Positions 17,264-25,608 of a stretch of 64,000 nt of DNA are shown piece by piece. The DNA is taken from positions 40,535-104,534 of the forward strand of contig JANXTT010000138.1 of NCBI GenBank assembly GCA_025352225.1, read 5' to 3'. The stretch's first letter is position 1. Each line of letters begins with the position of its first letter. The notes under the pieces were generated by a model. It saw nothing but the letters and a program-made list of their open reading frames with translations, did not search any database and had not been told where the DNA came from. The translations under genes and the position numbers were made by a program. This DNA comes from Mucilaginibacter sp. GTDB lineage: Bacteria > Bacteroidota > Bacteroidia > Sphingobacteriales > Sphingobacteriaceae.

Positions 17264-18568
17264 TTATTTTAATCCCTTAATAAAATCAACTACGGCAGTT
17301 ACAAATTCGGGTTTTAAAGGTAAGCTGGGGTTATTGTAGGTTGCTTTATTAAGTTCCCTATCCGCGGGGGCCGCTTTTAAAATATGGTTCATGCCGTCAA
17401 TTATTTTTAACACCGCTTCAGATTTTGCTTTTTTTAATTTTTCGGCATTAGCTACAGTTACCTGGATATCTGTTGTGCCTTGTATAATTAATATGGGCAA
17501 TTTTAGCTTTTTAATCTCTTTAGCAGGATCATACCTAAACCACGACATCAGGTAGGGCTGAATGCTAGGCCTGGCCAAAGCATACAGGGCAGGGTCTACA
17601 CGGGGCGTTACCTTTCCTTTACGCATGGTATCCAATATGTTTTTAAATTCCTGGCTGATTGATGGCGGTTGCGATTTTAATTGCTCCGTAACTATTTTAT
17701 CTGCCGATTCGCCGGCCCCGGCTACAGAAATATAGCCTGCCAGGTCTTCGTCTTTAGCGGCAAGCATCCCAATTAGTGAGCCTTCGCTATGGCCCAGGAT
17801 AATTATTTTAGAGAATCTTTTATCCTCTTTGAGCATACTTATCAATCCCCCGGCATCATCCACAAAATCAGTAAACCGTGTATCAGCCTCCTTGCCCGAA
17901 GTTGTACTTTGCCCTATGCCACGTTTATCATACCGTAACGTGGCAATACCGGCCTTACCTAAGGCTTCGGCTATCAATTTATAGGCATTGGTTTGGAAGC
18001 CAAAGCCATTACCATTTCTATCCGTTGGCCCGGATCCGGCTATGATCAAAACAACAGGTAATTTACCTGATATATTTTTAGGTATGGTTAATGCGCCGGA
18101 TATAGTGCCTGCCAGAGTTTTTAAGGTTATAGGTGTTTCTGTTACGGATGGATCAATGGCTGGCGGTGTTTGCACTTGTGGGGCATTAGTAACTTGTTTT
18201 TCGGCCTTATACTCATTGAAGAATATCCCATCAACCTCGTTCAAGCCATTTAGAGATAAGTTTATTAAGAGCGTTTCTTTATCAAAAGCAGCTTTATACA
18301 CCCCTGCTGTTTGTACATATTTTATAAAAGTAGCCTGCTTTAACTGGCCTATTTGAGCCTGCATTTGGGTGATCAATGTTTTAGTTTGTTGGAGCGGGAG
18401 GGCAGCTTTAACCTTAACATCAAACATATTGTACAAACTATCGGGCTGATTATTGTTGTAGTACTTTTTAAATTTATTAATAGCCGTTTTATAATTAGGG
18501 TGCTCTGTTTGTGCAAACGTTAATTTAATTACAAATAGCAGGGCGAAACAAAAAAGTATCTTTCTCAT
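17264..18568 (-). CDS. Secreted alpha/beta hydrolase with N-terminal DUF3887 domain
   Basis: 434 residues. Signal peptide 1-19 (ending TFAQ). Residues ~25-120 are a DUF3887-type cystatin/NTF2-like domain (AINKFKKYYNNNQPDSLYNMF, then QTKTLITQMQAQIGQLKQ). The hydrolase domain follows, with LPVVLIIAGSGPTDRNGNG as oxyanion region, a nucleophile elbow GHSEGS, Asp in LIIQGTTDIQV and His in IDGMNHILK. Relatives are esterases or acyl-peptide-like hydrolases of unknown substrate. It is convergent with dinB; nothing else is on its transcript. Confidence 0.88.
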   Translation of the reverse strand: MRKILFCFALLFVIKLTFAQTEHPNYKTAINKFKKYYNNNQPDSLYNMFDVKVKAALPLQQTKTLITQMQAQIGQLKQATFIKYVQTAGVYKAAFDKETLLINLSLNGLNEVDGIFFNEYKAEKQVTNAPQVQTPPAIDPSVTETPITLKTLAGTISGALTIPKNISGKLPVVLIIAGSGPTDRNGNGFGFQTNAYKLIAEALGKAGIATLRYDKRGIGQSTTSGKEADTRFTDFVDDAGGLISMLKEDKRFSKIIILGHSEGSLIGMLAAKDEDLAGYISVAGAGESADKIVTEQLKSQPPSISQEFKNILDTMRKGKVTPRVDPALYALARPSIQPYLMSWFRYDPAKEIKKLKLPILIIQGTTDIQVTVANAEKLKKAKSEAVLKIIDGMNHILKAAPADRELNKATYNNPSLPLKPEFVTAVVDFIKGLK

Positions 18569-18619
18569 TTGGATAGAGGGCTTATTGGGCTAATATAAAT
18601 TATAATCTGCAGTTTTACG

Positions 18620-20323
18620 TTATCCTATTTTCTCCATTTCTCCTTTTACAAACTCAGCAAGTTCTTTAACATAGCTTGCGCTAAAATCAAACTTTATACC
18701 CGCGGTTTCGTAAATTTCGGTTATGGTTTTGGTATAGCCCAATTTTAAAGCATCCAGGTATTGTTGTAGACCTGTTTCGGGGTTTTCTTTATAATTTTTC
18801 CAAACGGCAATGGCACCTAACTGGGCCATGCCATATTCAATGTAATAAAACGGTACTTCAAAAATATGAAGCTGTTTTTGCCATAAGTTTTGTTTGGACT
18901 CCTCGAAGCCCGCCCAGTCAACAAAGTTGGCTCCAAAACGGTCAAATATTTGTGTCCAGGCATCGGTACGCTGCTCGTTGGTATGCTCGGGGTTGGTATA
19001 TATCCAATGTTGAAACTGATCTACCACGGCAACCCAGGGCAGGGTTTTCAATACATCAAAAAGCTGATCGCGTTTAGCCCGTTTCAATTCTTCTTCATCC
19101 TTAAAATAAACATCCCAGTTATCCATCGATATCAATTCCATTGACATGGATGCCAGTTCTGCCACTTCAGATGGGCAATGCTTAAAGTCGTTCAGTTCAA
19201 GGTCGGCTGTTAAAAAAGTATGTACTGCATGGCCACCTTCGTGAACCATAGTGGTGAGATCGCGAAAAACACCTGCCGAGTTCATAAAAATAAACGGTGC
19301 CCCGGTTTCAGATAGGGGGTAGTTATAACCACCCGGTGCTTTACCTTTGCGGCTCTCTACATCAAACAGGCCATTATCTTTCATAATCTCTAACCGCTCA
19401 CCTAAATAACTGTGGATGTTTCTAAAACATTGTATCGATTTTTCTATCAGTTCTTCACCATTTTGAAACGGCTTTAAAGCGGGTTTGCCCGATGTATCAA
19501 CCTCGGTATCCCAGGGTTTAAGGGCGGCCAACTTTAAGGCTGCTTTACGCTTTTCGGCTTGCTCCTGTAAAATGGGTACAATCTCCGTTTCTATCGCTTC
19601 ATGAAAATTATAGCAATCATGCGGGGTATAATCAAACCGGCCCAATGCCTTAAACATGTAATCGCGGAAATTCTCGAACCCCGCATTTAATGATAGCTTG
19701 TGGCGCAGGCCACGTAAATGGTTAAACAGTTCGTTTAACTTTTCTTTTTCCTGCAGGCGGCGGGCAGTAATTTTCTCCCAGGTTGCCTGCCGTTTTGCAC
19801 GATCCTGATCCTTTAAAAATACCGAAGCTTGTTCCAGTGTATATTCTTTATCAGCAATCTCTACCGACATTGACCCGGTTATTGATTGGTATTTTTGCTG
19901 TTCAACCTGGATCTCGGTTTGGATGGGGATGTTCTCTTCCCTAAAAAGTTCGAGCGCGTTTTTTACACCACGCAGGTAAATGTAAAATTTTTCGCCATCA
20001 AGTTCCAACGCGTAATCGCTGGCAATGAATTTTTCGTTAAGCTTATTGTTAAAGGGTGCAATTTGCGGTTCAATTTCGGTAGCAAAGTATTGAAAGTTCT
20101 GTAATAGTTCTTCGCTATTGGTATCGCATGTCATGCGGATGTACCGCCAGGCAAAATCTTCTTCCAATGCGGCTTCTATTTCGCTCCTGTCCTGCAGCCA
20201 TTTTTCCAGCTCATCAACAGATTTGATGTCGCGGTTTAACAATTCAGTATAAATAGGTTCAAGGGTTTCCCATTTAATTTCCAATTCGGCAGGTATATAT
20301 TTTCTTTCTCTTTTGTGAATCAT
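18620..20323 (-). CDS. M3 family oligoendopeptidase
   Basis: 567 residues from the ATG at 20323 (MIHKRERKYIP); an earlier in-frame codon at 20341 is TTG. The M3 zinc motif is H361-E362-G-G-H365 (TTMVHEGGHAVHTF), with the third ligand Glu in HCPSEVAELASMSMELIS downstream. The N-terminal helical lobe and the C-terminal FYYIEYGMAQLGAIAVWKNY are typical of the PepF/pz-peptidase branch. It cleaves medium-length peptides in the cytoplasm; no signal peptide is present. Length is standard. Monocistronic. Confidence 0.93.
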   Translation of the reverse strand: MIHKRERKYIPAELEIKWETLEPIYTELLNRDIKSVDELEKWLQDRSEIEAALEEDFAWRYIRMTCDTNSEELLQNFQYFATEIEPQIAPFNNKLNEKFIASDYALELDGEKFYIYLRGVKNALELFREENIPIQTEIQVEQQKYQSITGSMSVEIADKEYTLEQASVFLKDQDRAKRQATWEKITARRLQEKEKLNELFNHLRGLRHKLSLNAGFENFRDYMFKALGRFDYTPHDCYNFHEAIETEIVPILQEQAEKRKAALKLAALKPWDTEVDTSGKPALKPFQNGEELIEKSIQCFRNIHSYLGERLEIMKDNGLFDVESRKGKAPGGYNYPLSETGAPFIFMNSAGVFRDLTTMVHEGGHAVHTFLTADLELNDFKHCPSEVAELASMSMELISMDNWDVYFKDEEELKRAKRDQLFDVLKTLPWVAVVDQFQHWIYTNPEHTNEQRTDAWTQIFDRFGANFVDWAGFEESKQNLWQKQLHIFEVPFYYIEYGMAQLGAIAVWKNYKENPETGLQQYLDALKLGYTKTITEIYETAGIKFDFSASYVKELAEFVKGEMEKIG

Positions 20324-20454
20324 AGCAGTATAAATATGCAAATGTGTAGTTCTGCAAATGTGCGAATTTTTTAAATGTACGTAGCGTGTAATACATAATT
20401 AAAAATCAGGTAAAACTACTTGATTGATTCAGTAATTTTACCTATTTTTACATT

Positions 20455-20877
20455 ATGACAGTTAAAGAGATTGGTATTTTACAAGATATTCCTTCCAGAA
20501 TAGACAATAATAAAACACTGCGGATGATTAATAGCGGCAAGGTAGGTTACAGGCATTTACAAGCCATAAAAACTTTGACTTGTTTGAACGATAAAAAAAT
20601 ATCGGCTTGGTTTGATGTTAGTGAAAAAACATACCGCGCTTTTAAAACTCACGGAGATGATATAAAAGCCAGGATACAAGAACACACTATAATGGCGTTG
20701 ACCTTGATAAAACATGGTATTGAAGTTTTTGGTACAACAGATAAATTTACCCATTGGTTGGAGAGCGAAAACTTTTACTTTGATAAAAAGCCACCTATCG
20801 AGTTTATGAATACATATAGTGGGATTAAATTTATTGATGATCGTTTAACCGCGATGGAGTACGGCGATAATAATTAA
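20455..20877 (+). CDS. Xre/MbcA/ParS-type antitoxin of a RES toxin system
   Basis: 140 residues. An N-terminal helical DNA-binding region (residues ~25-75: GYRHLQAIKTLTCLNDKKI, WFDVSEKTYRAF, lacking a canonical Xre box but with the spacing seen in RES antitoxins) precedes a C-terminal DUF2384 toxin-binding domain (ALTLIKHGIEVFGTTDKFTHWL ... PIEFMNTYSGIKFIDDRL). In RES-Xre systems the antitoxin blocks the toxin active site and represses the operon. The toxin gene begins 1 bp after its stop codon. The region just upstream (20341-20454) is AT-rich and would hold an autoregulated promoter. Confidence 0.85.
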   Translation: MTVKEIGILQDIPSRIDNNKTLRMINSGKVGYRHLQAIKTLTCLNDKKISAWFDVSEKTYRAFKTHGDDIKARIQEHTIMALTLIKHGIEVFGTTDKFTHWLESENFYFDKKPPIEFMNTYSGIKFIDDRLTAMEYGDNN

Positions 20878-20878
20878 T

Positions 20879-21331
20879 ATGGAGATATTTAGGATTGCCA
20901 AAAACTCTTTTTCCAATAAATTAACCGCTTCCGGAAAGGCCAGCAGGTGGAATTTAGACGATGAATTTATACTGTATACCGGCAGTTCCAGATCGCTTTC
21001 GTCGTTAGAACTGGTTGTACATAGAAATTCAATTAAACCGTCCTTTACTTATAAAGTAATGATTATTTCTATTGCCGACGAAGAAGAACTTTTCACTACT
21101 ATATTGCAAAAAGATTTACCTCAAAATTGGAGAAGTATAAGTGCATATCCAGACATTCAATTTATTGGGTCTAAATGGTATAGGTCAAAACAATCACTTG
21201 TAATAAAAGTACCGTCAGCCGTTATCCCTAAAGAATATAATTACTTAATAAACACATTACATCCTGAGTTTACTAAAAAGGTCTCTTTGGTTAGAACAGA
21301 AGACTGTTTTTGGGATGATAGGCTGCTTTAA
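20879..21331 (+). CDS. RES-domain toxin (predicted NAD+-degrading)
   Basis: 150 residues. RES-family features: R23 in KASRWN, Y33 in FILYTGSS, E44 in SSLELVVH, and the late KVPSAVIPKEYNYLINTLHPEF segment with its Ser. Characterised RES toxins consume NAD+ through a diphtheria-toxin-like fold, using equivalent Arg, Tyr and Glu residues. It is translationally coupled to the antitoxin (1-bp gap; ATG overlaps the AT-rich stop region). It sits between the M3 peptidase and ubiA, with no other mobile signs nearby. Confidence 0.87.
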   Translation: MEIFRIAKNSFSNKLTASGKASRWNLDDEFILYTGSSRSLSSLELVVHRNSIKPSFTYKVMIISIADEEELFTTILQKDLPQNWRSISAYPDIQFIGSKWYRSKQSLVIKVPSAVIPKEYNYLINTLHPEFTKKVSLVRTEDCFWDDRLL

Positions 21332-21344
21332 CCGTATAACAAAC

Positions 21345-22199
21345 CTATCTCATCCATAACCTGTCTATCAAAAAAAACACGGCAAAAACTACGCTTGCAA
21401 TGCCGTTGGTTGTCATAAAAGCGAAGTTAACCCTGCTCAGGTCGTTAGGTTTAACCAGCAGGTGCTGATAGATAAGCATGGAGCAGAAGAAAACAATACC
21501 CGCGTAATATGGCCAGCCCATCAAAGTAAATGCAGCCGGGAGCATAATAAAGATGGCCGATAACACATGCAAAAATGTAGATAGTCTTAACGCGTTAACT
21601 TTACCCAAATAAGCTGGGATGGAATGCAGGTTGTGGCTGCGGTCAAAATCTTCATCCTGCAAGGCATAAATAATATCAAACCCGCTTACCCAGCATAAAA
21701 CAGCAAGCGAAAAAAAGATGGGTAATAGCGCAAATTGGCCGGTTACCACCAGGTACGCCCCTATGGGAGCCAGTGATAGGCCCAGCCCCAGCACCAAATG
21801 GCAAAGTGCCGTAAAGCGTTTTGTTGCACTATAGCCCAAAACCACAAACAATGCTATTGGCGACAGGTAGAAGCATAGATGATTAATGAACCATGTTGTA
21901 ATGATAAACAACGCGCAGTTAATGAGCGTAAAGGTTAAAGCCGCCTTTGCCGTTAACCTGCCAGCTGGAATATCGCGCACCTGGGTGCGCGGGTTTTTGG
22001 CATCAATATCCCTGTCCAGATATCGGTTGAAGGCCATAGCAGCGTTACGTGCAAAAACCATGCACATCACCGTAAAAACCAATTTTTGCCATTCAAAGGG
22101 GTGGTTGGTAGTGGTAACGGCCAAAAAGAAGCCAATAAAGGCAAATGGCATGGCAAATATGGTATGTGAAAACGTAACTAATGAAAGGTATTTTTTCAT
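21345..22199 (-). CDS. UbiA family prenyltransferase (4-hydroxybenzoate polyprenyltransferase-like / MqnP-like)
   Basis: 284 residues from the ATG at 22199 (MKKYLSLVTFSHTIFAMPFA); the frame extends 8 codons upstream. The two Asp-rich motifs are NRYLDRDIDAKNPRTQ (residues ~62-77) and DEDFDRSHNLHSIP (~175-190), with about eight membrane helices. The family attaches a polyprenyl chain to an aromatic acceptor. In menaquinone-only Bacteroidota a UbiA of this subtype is often the futalosine-pathway MqnP, but the acceptor cannot be decided from sequence. It ends 13 bp after the convergent RES gene and is followed upstream by engB on the same strand. Confidence 0.88.
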   Translation of the reverse strand: MKKYLSLVTFSHTIFAMPFAFIGFFLAVTTTNHPFEWQKLVFTVMCMVFARNAAMAFNRYLDRDIDAKNPRTQVRDIPAGRLTAKAALTFTLINCALFIITTWFINHLCFYLSPIALFVVLGYSATKRFTALCHLVLGLGLSLAPIGAYLVVTGQFALLPIFFSLAVLCWVSGFDIIYALQDEDFDRSHNLHSIPAYLGKVNALRLSTFLHVLSAIFIMLPAAFTLMGWPYYAGIVFFCSMLIYQHLLVKPNDLSRVNFAFMTTNGIASVVFAVFFLIDRLWMR

Positions 22200-22283
22200 G
22201 TTATTATTTATTCTGTTTAGCATAGCTTACCGGCGATACTCTGCTCTTGAAACGTTGGAGGGCGGGCTACAATATTCCAACAA

Positions 22284-22928
22284 TTATATTGAGTTTTTAT
22301 AAGCCTCGTACGCTGCGGCTACGCTTTTGTAATCAAAATTATCGTTAATGGAGCCTATAAAGTTTAAAACCTCATCGCGCCCGTTCTGTAGCTCTGCCGA
22401 TGTGATAAAGATAGTAGGGATCTCTTCAAAAGTAGCCAGAAACGCTTTTTTAAATTTGCTGATGTTCTGATCGGTTTTAACGCCCGATTGTTTATCGGCT
22501 TTGGTAAAAGCTAAAACAAACGGGATGCTTTTTTCGCCAAGCCAGCCGCAAAACTCCAGGTCTATTTTTTGCGGTTCTAGCCGGCTGTCAATCAGTACAA
22601 ATACACATTGCAGGCTTTCGCGTTTGTCTAAATAAGCACGTATAAACTTGTTCCAATCTTCTTTTTTGCTTTTGGAAATCCGGGCGTAACCATAACCTGG
22701 TAAATCAACAATATACCAGCTTTCGTTGATTAAAAAATGGTTAATCAATTGCGTTTTGCCCGGTGTTTGCGATGTTTTAGCCAACCCCTTTTTATTAGTC
22801 AACATATTAATAAGCGACGATTTACCTACGTTAGAGCGGCCAATAAAAGCGTACTCTGGTTTAAGCGGCGGGGGCAATTTTGATATCTGGGTGTTGCTGC
22901 AAAGAAAATCGGCAGTTTTTACAATCAT
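22284..22928 (-). CDS. engB: Ribosome biogenesis GTP-binding protein EngB (YihA/YsxC)
   Basis: 214 residues. G1 is G30-RSNVGKS-S38; G2 threonine is in TSQTPGKTQ; G3 is DLPGYG; G4 is TKADKQ; G5 is TSA in FITSAELQNG. Length and motif order match EngB, which helps mature the 50S subunit. A TAACTTTG -7 box lies only 4-5 bp before the ATG, and the 55-bp direct repeat lies right behind it. It is on the same strand as ubiA with an 84-bp gap; the two may be cotranscribed. Confidence 0.95.
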   Translation of the reverse strand: MIVKTADFLCSNTQISKLPPPLKPEYAFIGRSNVGKSSLINMLTNKKGLAKTSQTPGKTQLINHFLINESWYIVDLPGYGYARISKSKKEDWNKFIRAYLDKRESLQCVFVLIDSRLEPQKIDLEFCGWLGEKSIPFVLAFTKADKQSGVKTDQNISKFKKAFLATFEEIPTIFITSAELQNGRDEVLNFIGSINDNFDYKSVAAAYEAYKNSI

Positions 22929-22932
22929 ACTG

Positions 22933-22940
22933 CAAAGTTA
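22933..22940 (-). promoter_or_regulatory. Candidate -7 box (TAACTTTG) for engB
   Basis: Exact TAnnTTTG match on the minus strand, 4 bp upstream of the engB ATG. A start near the ATG itself would make the transcript leaderless or almost so. No clear -33 TTTG is seen. Confidence 0.35.
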
Positions 22941-22988
22941 ACACTTATTTAGTTTTTGCTTTATTAAACTTGTATAACAGTGTTAGCA
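22934..22988. repeat. Left copy of a 55-bp direct repeat (remnant of an outer-membrane-protein gene 3' end)
   Basis: Bases 22934-22988 are identical to 30773-30827. On the minus strand both encode LTLLYKFNKAKTK-stop, the C-terminus of the barrel gene at 30784-33510. Weaker similarity continues a few codons further (RRYL here, KRYF there), then a stop appears at 23035. It is therefore a gene remnant or a site duplicate. Confidence 0.9.
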
Positions 22989-23237
22989 AGAGATATCTCC
23001 TCCATGTTTTCAAAGTTATGCTGCTTGCTGCTAACTACTTGCTACGCATTGTATCAAACTCCTACTATTGCCATTTTCGCAACAAAAATTGAAGGTACAT
23101 GGGTATTTTTGGGTTTTTTTTCTTATTTTTTCAATGGTCTATTATCAAAATTGCAAAATATTAATCACATAAACGAGGGCCTGACCAATAACCAAAATAA
23201 CACATGGGTAAAAATGGGTACAGAATAAAAAAGGATC

Positions 23238-23310
23238 TGTCATGCTGAGCTTGTCGAAGTATGGTGTGCGGGCCTCTGCGCTCCGTTCTTCGACGGGCTC
23301 AGAATGACAC
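23238..23310. repeat. REP-like palindromic element
   Basis: Left arm TGTCATGCTGAGCTTGTCGA (from 23238) and right arm CTTCGACGGGCTCAGAATGA (from 23288) are inverted repeats (19 of 22 positions pair), separated by ~28 bp. This palindrome type recurs between genes in many Bacteroidota genomes. Confidence 0.85.
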
Positions 23311-23317
23311 CCAGCGC

Positions 23318-23415
23318 ACTTTTGGCTTTCGACTTTCAACTTTTGGCTTTTAGCTTTTGGCTTTTGACTTTCAACTTTTGGCTTTCGGCTTTCGGCTTTC
23401 GGCTTTCGGCTTTCG
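23318..23415. repeat. Simple tandem repeat array (GGCTTTNG-type)
   Basis: About 100 bp built from the units CTTTTGGCTTT, GACTTTCAA and GGCTTTCG; the last 40 bp are perfect GGCTTTC repeats of 7 bp. Lowest-complexity segment of the window. Confidence 0.85.
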
Positions 23416-23523
23416 TAAGCTATACAAGATACCTTTAATTTCGGACAATAGCAAGAAACAGAATGGAAGAATAATACCTGCCCTTGCCTTGCCCTCGATA
23501 CATACTGGCTAGGATGGGGAACA

Positions 23524-23694
23524 CTAAATATTATTTATTGACACTGATTTAATGGTCTCTAATTTGTTAAGAAACTCTCTGCAACAGTCCTCTACTTGCT
23601 TTACAAACACGTCATTTTCAAAGGCATCATAAACTTCACGTTTCGCAAAAAAATCATCTAAAGATCTAATTAATTCATCTTGTATTTGTTTCAT
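23524..23694 (-). CDS. Small hypothetical protein
   Basis: 56 residues from the ATG at 23694 (MKQIQDELIRSLDDFFAK); the upstream part of the open frame is AT-rich and not protein-like. The peptide is acidic and helical, with a Cys-Cys pair (EDCCREF). Family not recognised. It lies inside the repeat-bounded block between simple repeats and the first MITE-like fragment. Coding status is moderate because of the short length. Confidence 0.4.
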   Translation of the reverse strand: MKQIQDELIRSLDDFFAKREVYDAFENDVFVKQVEDCCREFLNKLETIKSVSINNI

Positions 23695-23778
23695 AATATT
23701 ATTTAAATAGAAATAATAAAAATACATAATATAATCAAACCTATATAGCATCGTCCTAAAATAAGTTTACATGTGTCA

Positions 23779-23824
23779 GGCACAAGTACCCATCGCTCTT
23801 TCCCTCGCTGCATGCTTTGCGCCA
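23779..23824. repeat. MITE-like repeat, right-half copy (R1)
   Basis: GGCACAAGTACCCATCGCTC followed by TTTCCCTCGCTGCATGC, matching the right half of the R2/R3/R6 family. The left half is absent. Confidence 0.65.
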
Positions 23825-24014
23825 GTTATGTAGATGGAAAAGCAAAAATTCCCGGAACTTGATCCAGCCATCCCACCTTTCATAACCTTGTAACAAATGA
23901 ATAGAAAACCCAAGCGAAGATGCCTGTAGGGGTGATGGGAGCAAAAATCGACTTTAGAAGTACAAAATATTATTCGTAAATTTAGCCATTAAAAATCTTG
24001 ATTCAAAGGCATTT

Positions 24015-25415
24015 ATGGATGGTGAATTAATTAAGCTACCGACCGAAACACTATTAGGGAAGTTTGGAGTGGGAAATCACATACCGGGCTCGGGAAGTGC
24101 AGCTGCCCTTCAAGGGATGTTGTCTGCTCAATTGATTTCAACGGTAATAAATCTTACAAGCGAAAAGAAAAAAAATAATTATCAATCAATCCTTCCGCAG
24201 CTTAAATCCATTTCTTCAGATATTAACACCCGTATTTATCCAAGATTGCAAGAGTTATTTCAACAAGATTCGGAACAATTCGATTCCACTATACAATTGC
24301 GTAAAGAGAGAGACAATGAAAAAAGCTTCAAAAAGAGCAAGGAGTTAGATAAACTATCTCAAGAGGCTTTGAAATTTGCAACAGAAACGTTAGTTGAAGT
24401 AGCGAAATTATGCGTCGAATTAGGGGACTTCGCAACATTCATATTTAACAATGCATTTAGATCTGCTAGAGGAGATTCCGGTGTCGCTCTTAATGGCGCA
24501 ATTGCTGCTGTTGCAGGCTGTTTATCGATAGTCTATTTAAACTTTCTTAGTGTTGACGATAGAAGTTGGGTTGAAAAAATTGAATCAATCGCGATAAAAC
24601 TAAAACTTCACTATGAAAGATTGCTTCTGTTGGCAAACGATAGCCTTACAATTCTTGAAAAGGAAGTCGAGGTAAATCAATCCCTGAAAATTGAAATTAT
24701 AAGACTTCAAATAAATAAGTTAAATAACAAAAAACTGTCTAATCGCGATATTGAAAACGTGGCGAAACAAATACAAAATATCTTATGGAGGTATCGACAT
24801 ACTATTTGGAAAATGAAAAGGTTAGAAAGCCCACGGGAGGTTTTAAGAGCCGACATCGCGATTGAAAAACTTTTGGGCTATAAAATTGTAAAACGTGATT
24901 CGTTAGGTGTTTATAATATATATGGCGATTCCGTTGAGGTTGCAGGAATAATTGATAACGATAATAAGGCGATTGGTATTTCTGGAAAATTTTCAAGTGA
25001 AGTTCAAAATTTCACTTTAGCGCATGAACTTGGCCATGCGATTTTACATAAACAAACTGGTTTACACCGCGATAAAGCGATAGGTAATTTAAGTGAGACG
25101 AGAGAACCAATTGAACAACAAGCAGACAAGTTTGCAACTTATTTTTTAATGCCGGAAAAACAGATAAAAGAATTCTTTAATGAGATTTTTTCTATGGAAA
25201 AATTCACTCTTAATGAAGACAACGTTTTTGCATTAAATGGAGGCAGTCTAACTTCATTTAGATCCAAATGCAAAAGTACACGCGACTTATCGAGAATTAT
25301 TTCCTCTACAGAATCGTTTTATGGCATCCCATTCAAATCTATGGCAAACGTATTTAATGTCTCAATTGAAGCGATGGCTATTCGAATGGAAGAACTTGGC
25401 TTAGTAGAATTTTAA
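24015..25415 (+). CDS. Fusion protein: FTCD-type cyclodeaminase domain plus ImmA/IrrE metallopeptidase
   Basis: 466 residues. Residues 1-205 match the cyclodeaminase/cyclohydrolase (FTCD_C) fold: PGSGSAAALQG near residue 24 for the canonical PGGGS, QQDSEQFDSTIQL for the DAxAF helix, then FRSARGDSGVALNGAIAAVAG and a YLNFLSV segment aligning to the C-terminal half of FTCD_C. A linker helix (205-275) leads to an ImmA/IrrE domain: H337-E338-L-G-H341 (HExxH), downstream Glu in EPIEQQADKFATYFLMP, and a C-terminal helical part with FNVSIEAMAIRMEELGLVEF. FTCD_C in folate metabolism normally stands alone or is fused to a formiminotransferase; ImmA/IrrE proteins cleave repressors. The combination implies a metabolite-sensing or repressor-cleaving switch, but function is unproven. 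No repressor gene is adjacent. The sequence is a little more AT-rich than its neighbours by eye. Confidence 0.8.
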   Translation: MDGELIKLPTETLLGKFGVGNHIPGSGSAAALQGMLSAQLISTVINLTSEKKKNNYQSILPQLKSISSDINTRIYPRLQELFQQDSEQFDSTIQLRKERDNEKSFKKSKELDKLSQEALKFATETLVEVAKLCVELGDFATFIFNNAFRSARGDSGVALNGAIAAVAGCLSIVYLNFLSVDDRSWVEKIESIAIKLKLHYERLLLLANDSLTILEKEVEVNQSLKIEIIRLQINKLNNKKLSNRDIENVAKQIQNILWRYRHTIWKMKRLESPREVLRADIAIEKLLGYKIVKRDSLGVYNIYGDSVEVAGIIDNDNKAIGISGKFSSEVQNFTLAHELGHAILHKQTGLHRDKAIGNLSETREPIEQQADKFATYFLMPEKQIKEFFNEIFSMEKFTLNEDNVFALNGGSLTSFRSKCKSTRDLSRIISSTESFYGIPFKSMANVFNVSIEAMAIRMEELGLVEF

Positions 25416-25416
25416 T

Positions 25417-25552
25417 CCCCTTTTTGGTACAAATTGTCGGGCGGGCTATGTGTAAAGGCTACTTCTGTCTGTTCTAGGCAATATACTCATTAATGTGTAT
25501 AATTGGCACAAGCGCCTATCGCGCTTGCGCCCGCTTCATGCTAGAAAGGGGT
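25417..25552. repeat. MITE-like structured repeat, full copy (R2)
   Basis: Ends CCCCTTTTTGGTAC / GCTAGAAAGGGG are inverted; a central hairpin is built from GGCAATATAC and GTATAATTGGC. Bases 25469-25513 are identical (45 bp) to 26128-26172 in R3. Terminal motif GTCGGGCGGGCTATGTGTAA is shared with R3, R5 and R6. Confidence 0.85.
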
Positions 25553-25608
25553 TTGCAATACGTTAATCTAACCTATGACTCCTTTTACTTGGTAAAGAGG
25601 TGGCGAAT

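Larger units (their letters stand above)
22989..23523. other. Repeat-rich gene-free stretch
   Basis: About 530 bp without a credible gene. It holds a REP-like palindrome (23238-23310) and an array of GGCTTT-type repeats (23318-23415). The rest (23000-23230) is AT-rich sequence with no recognisable features. Confidence 0.6.

Noticed and set aside
23756..23944. Minus-strand 62-residue frame
   Set aside because: It overlaps the R1 repeat fragment and shows no protein-like pattern.
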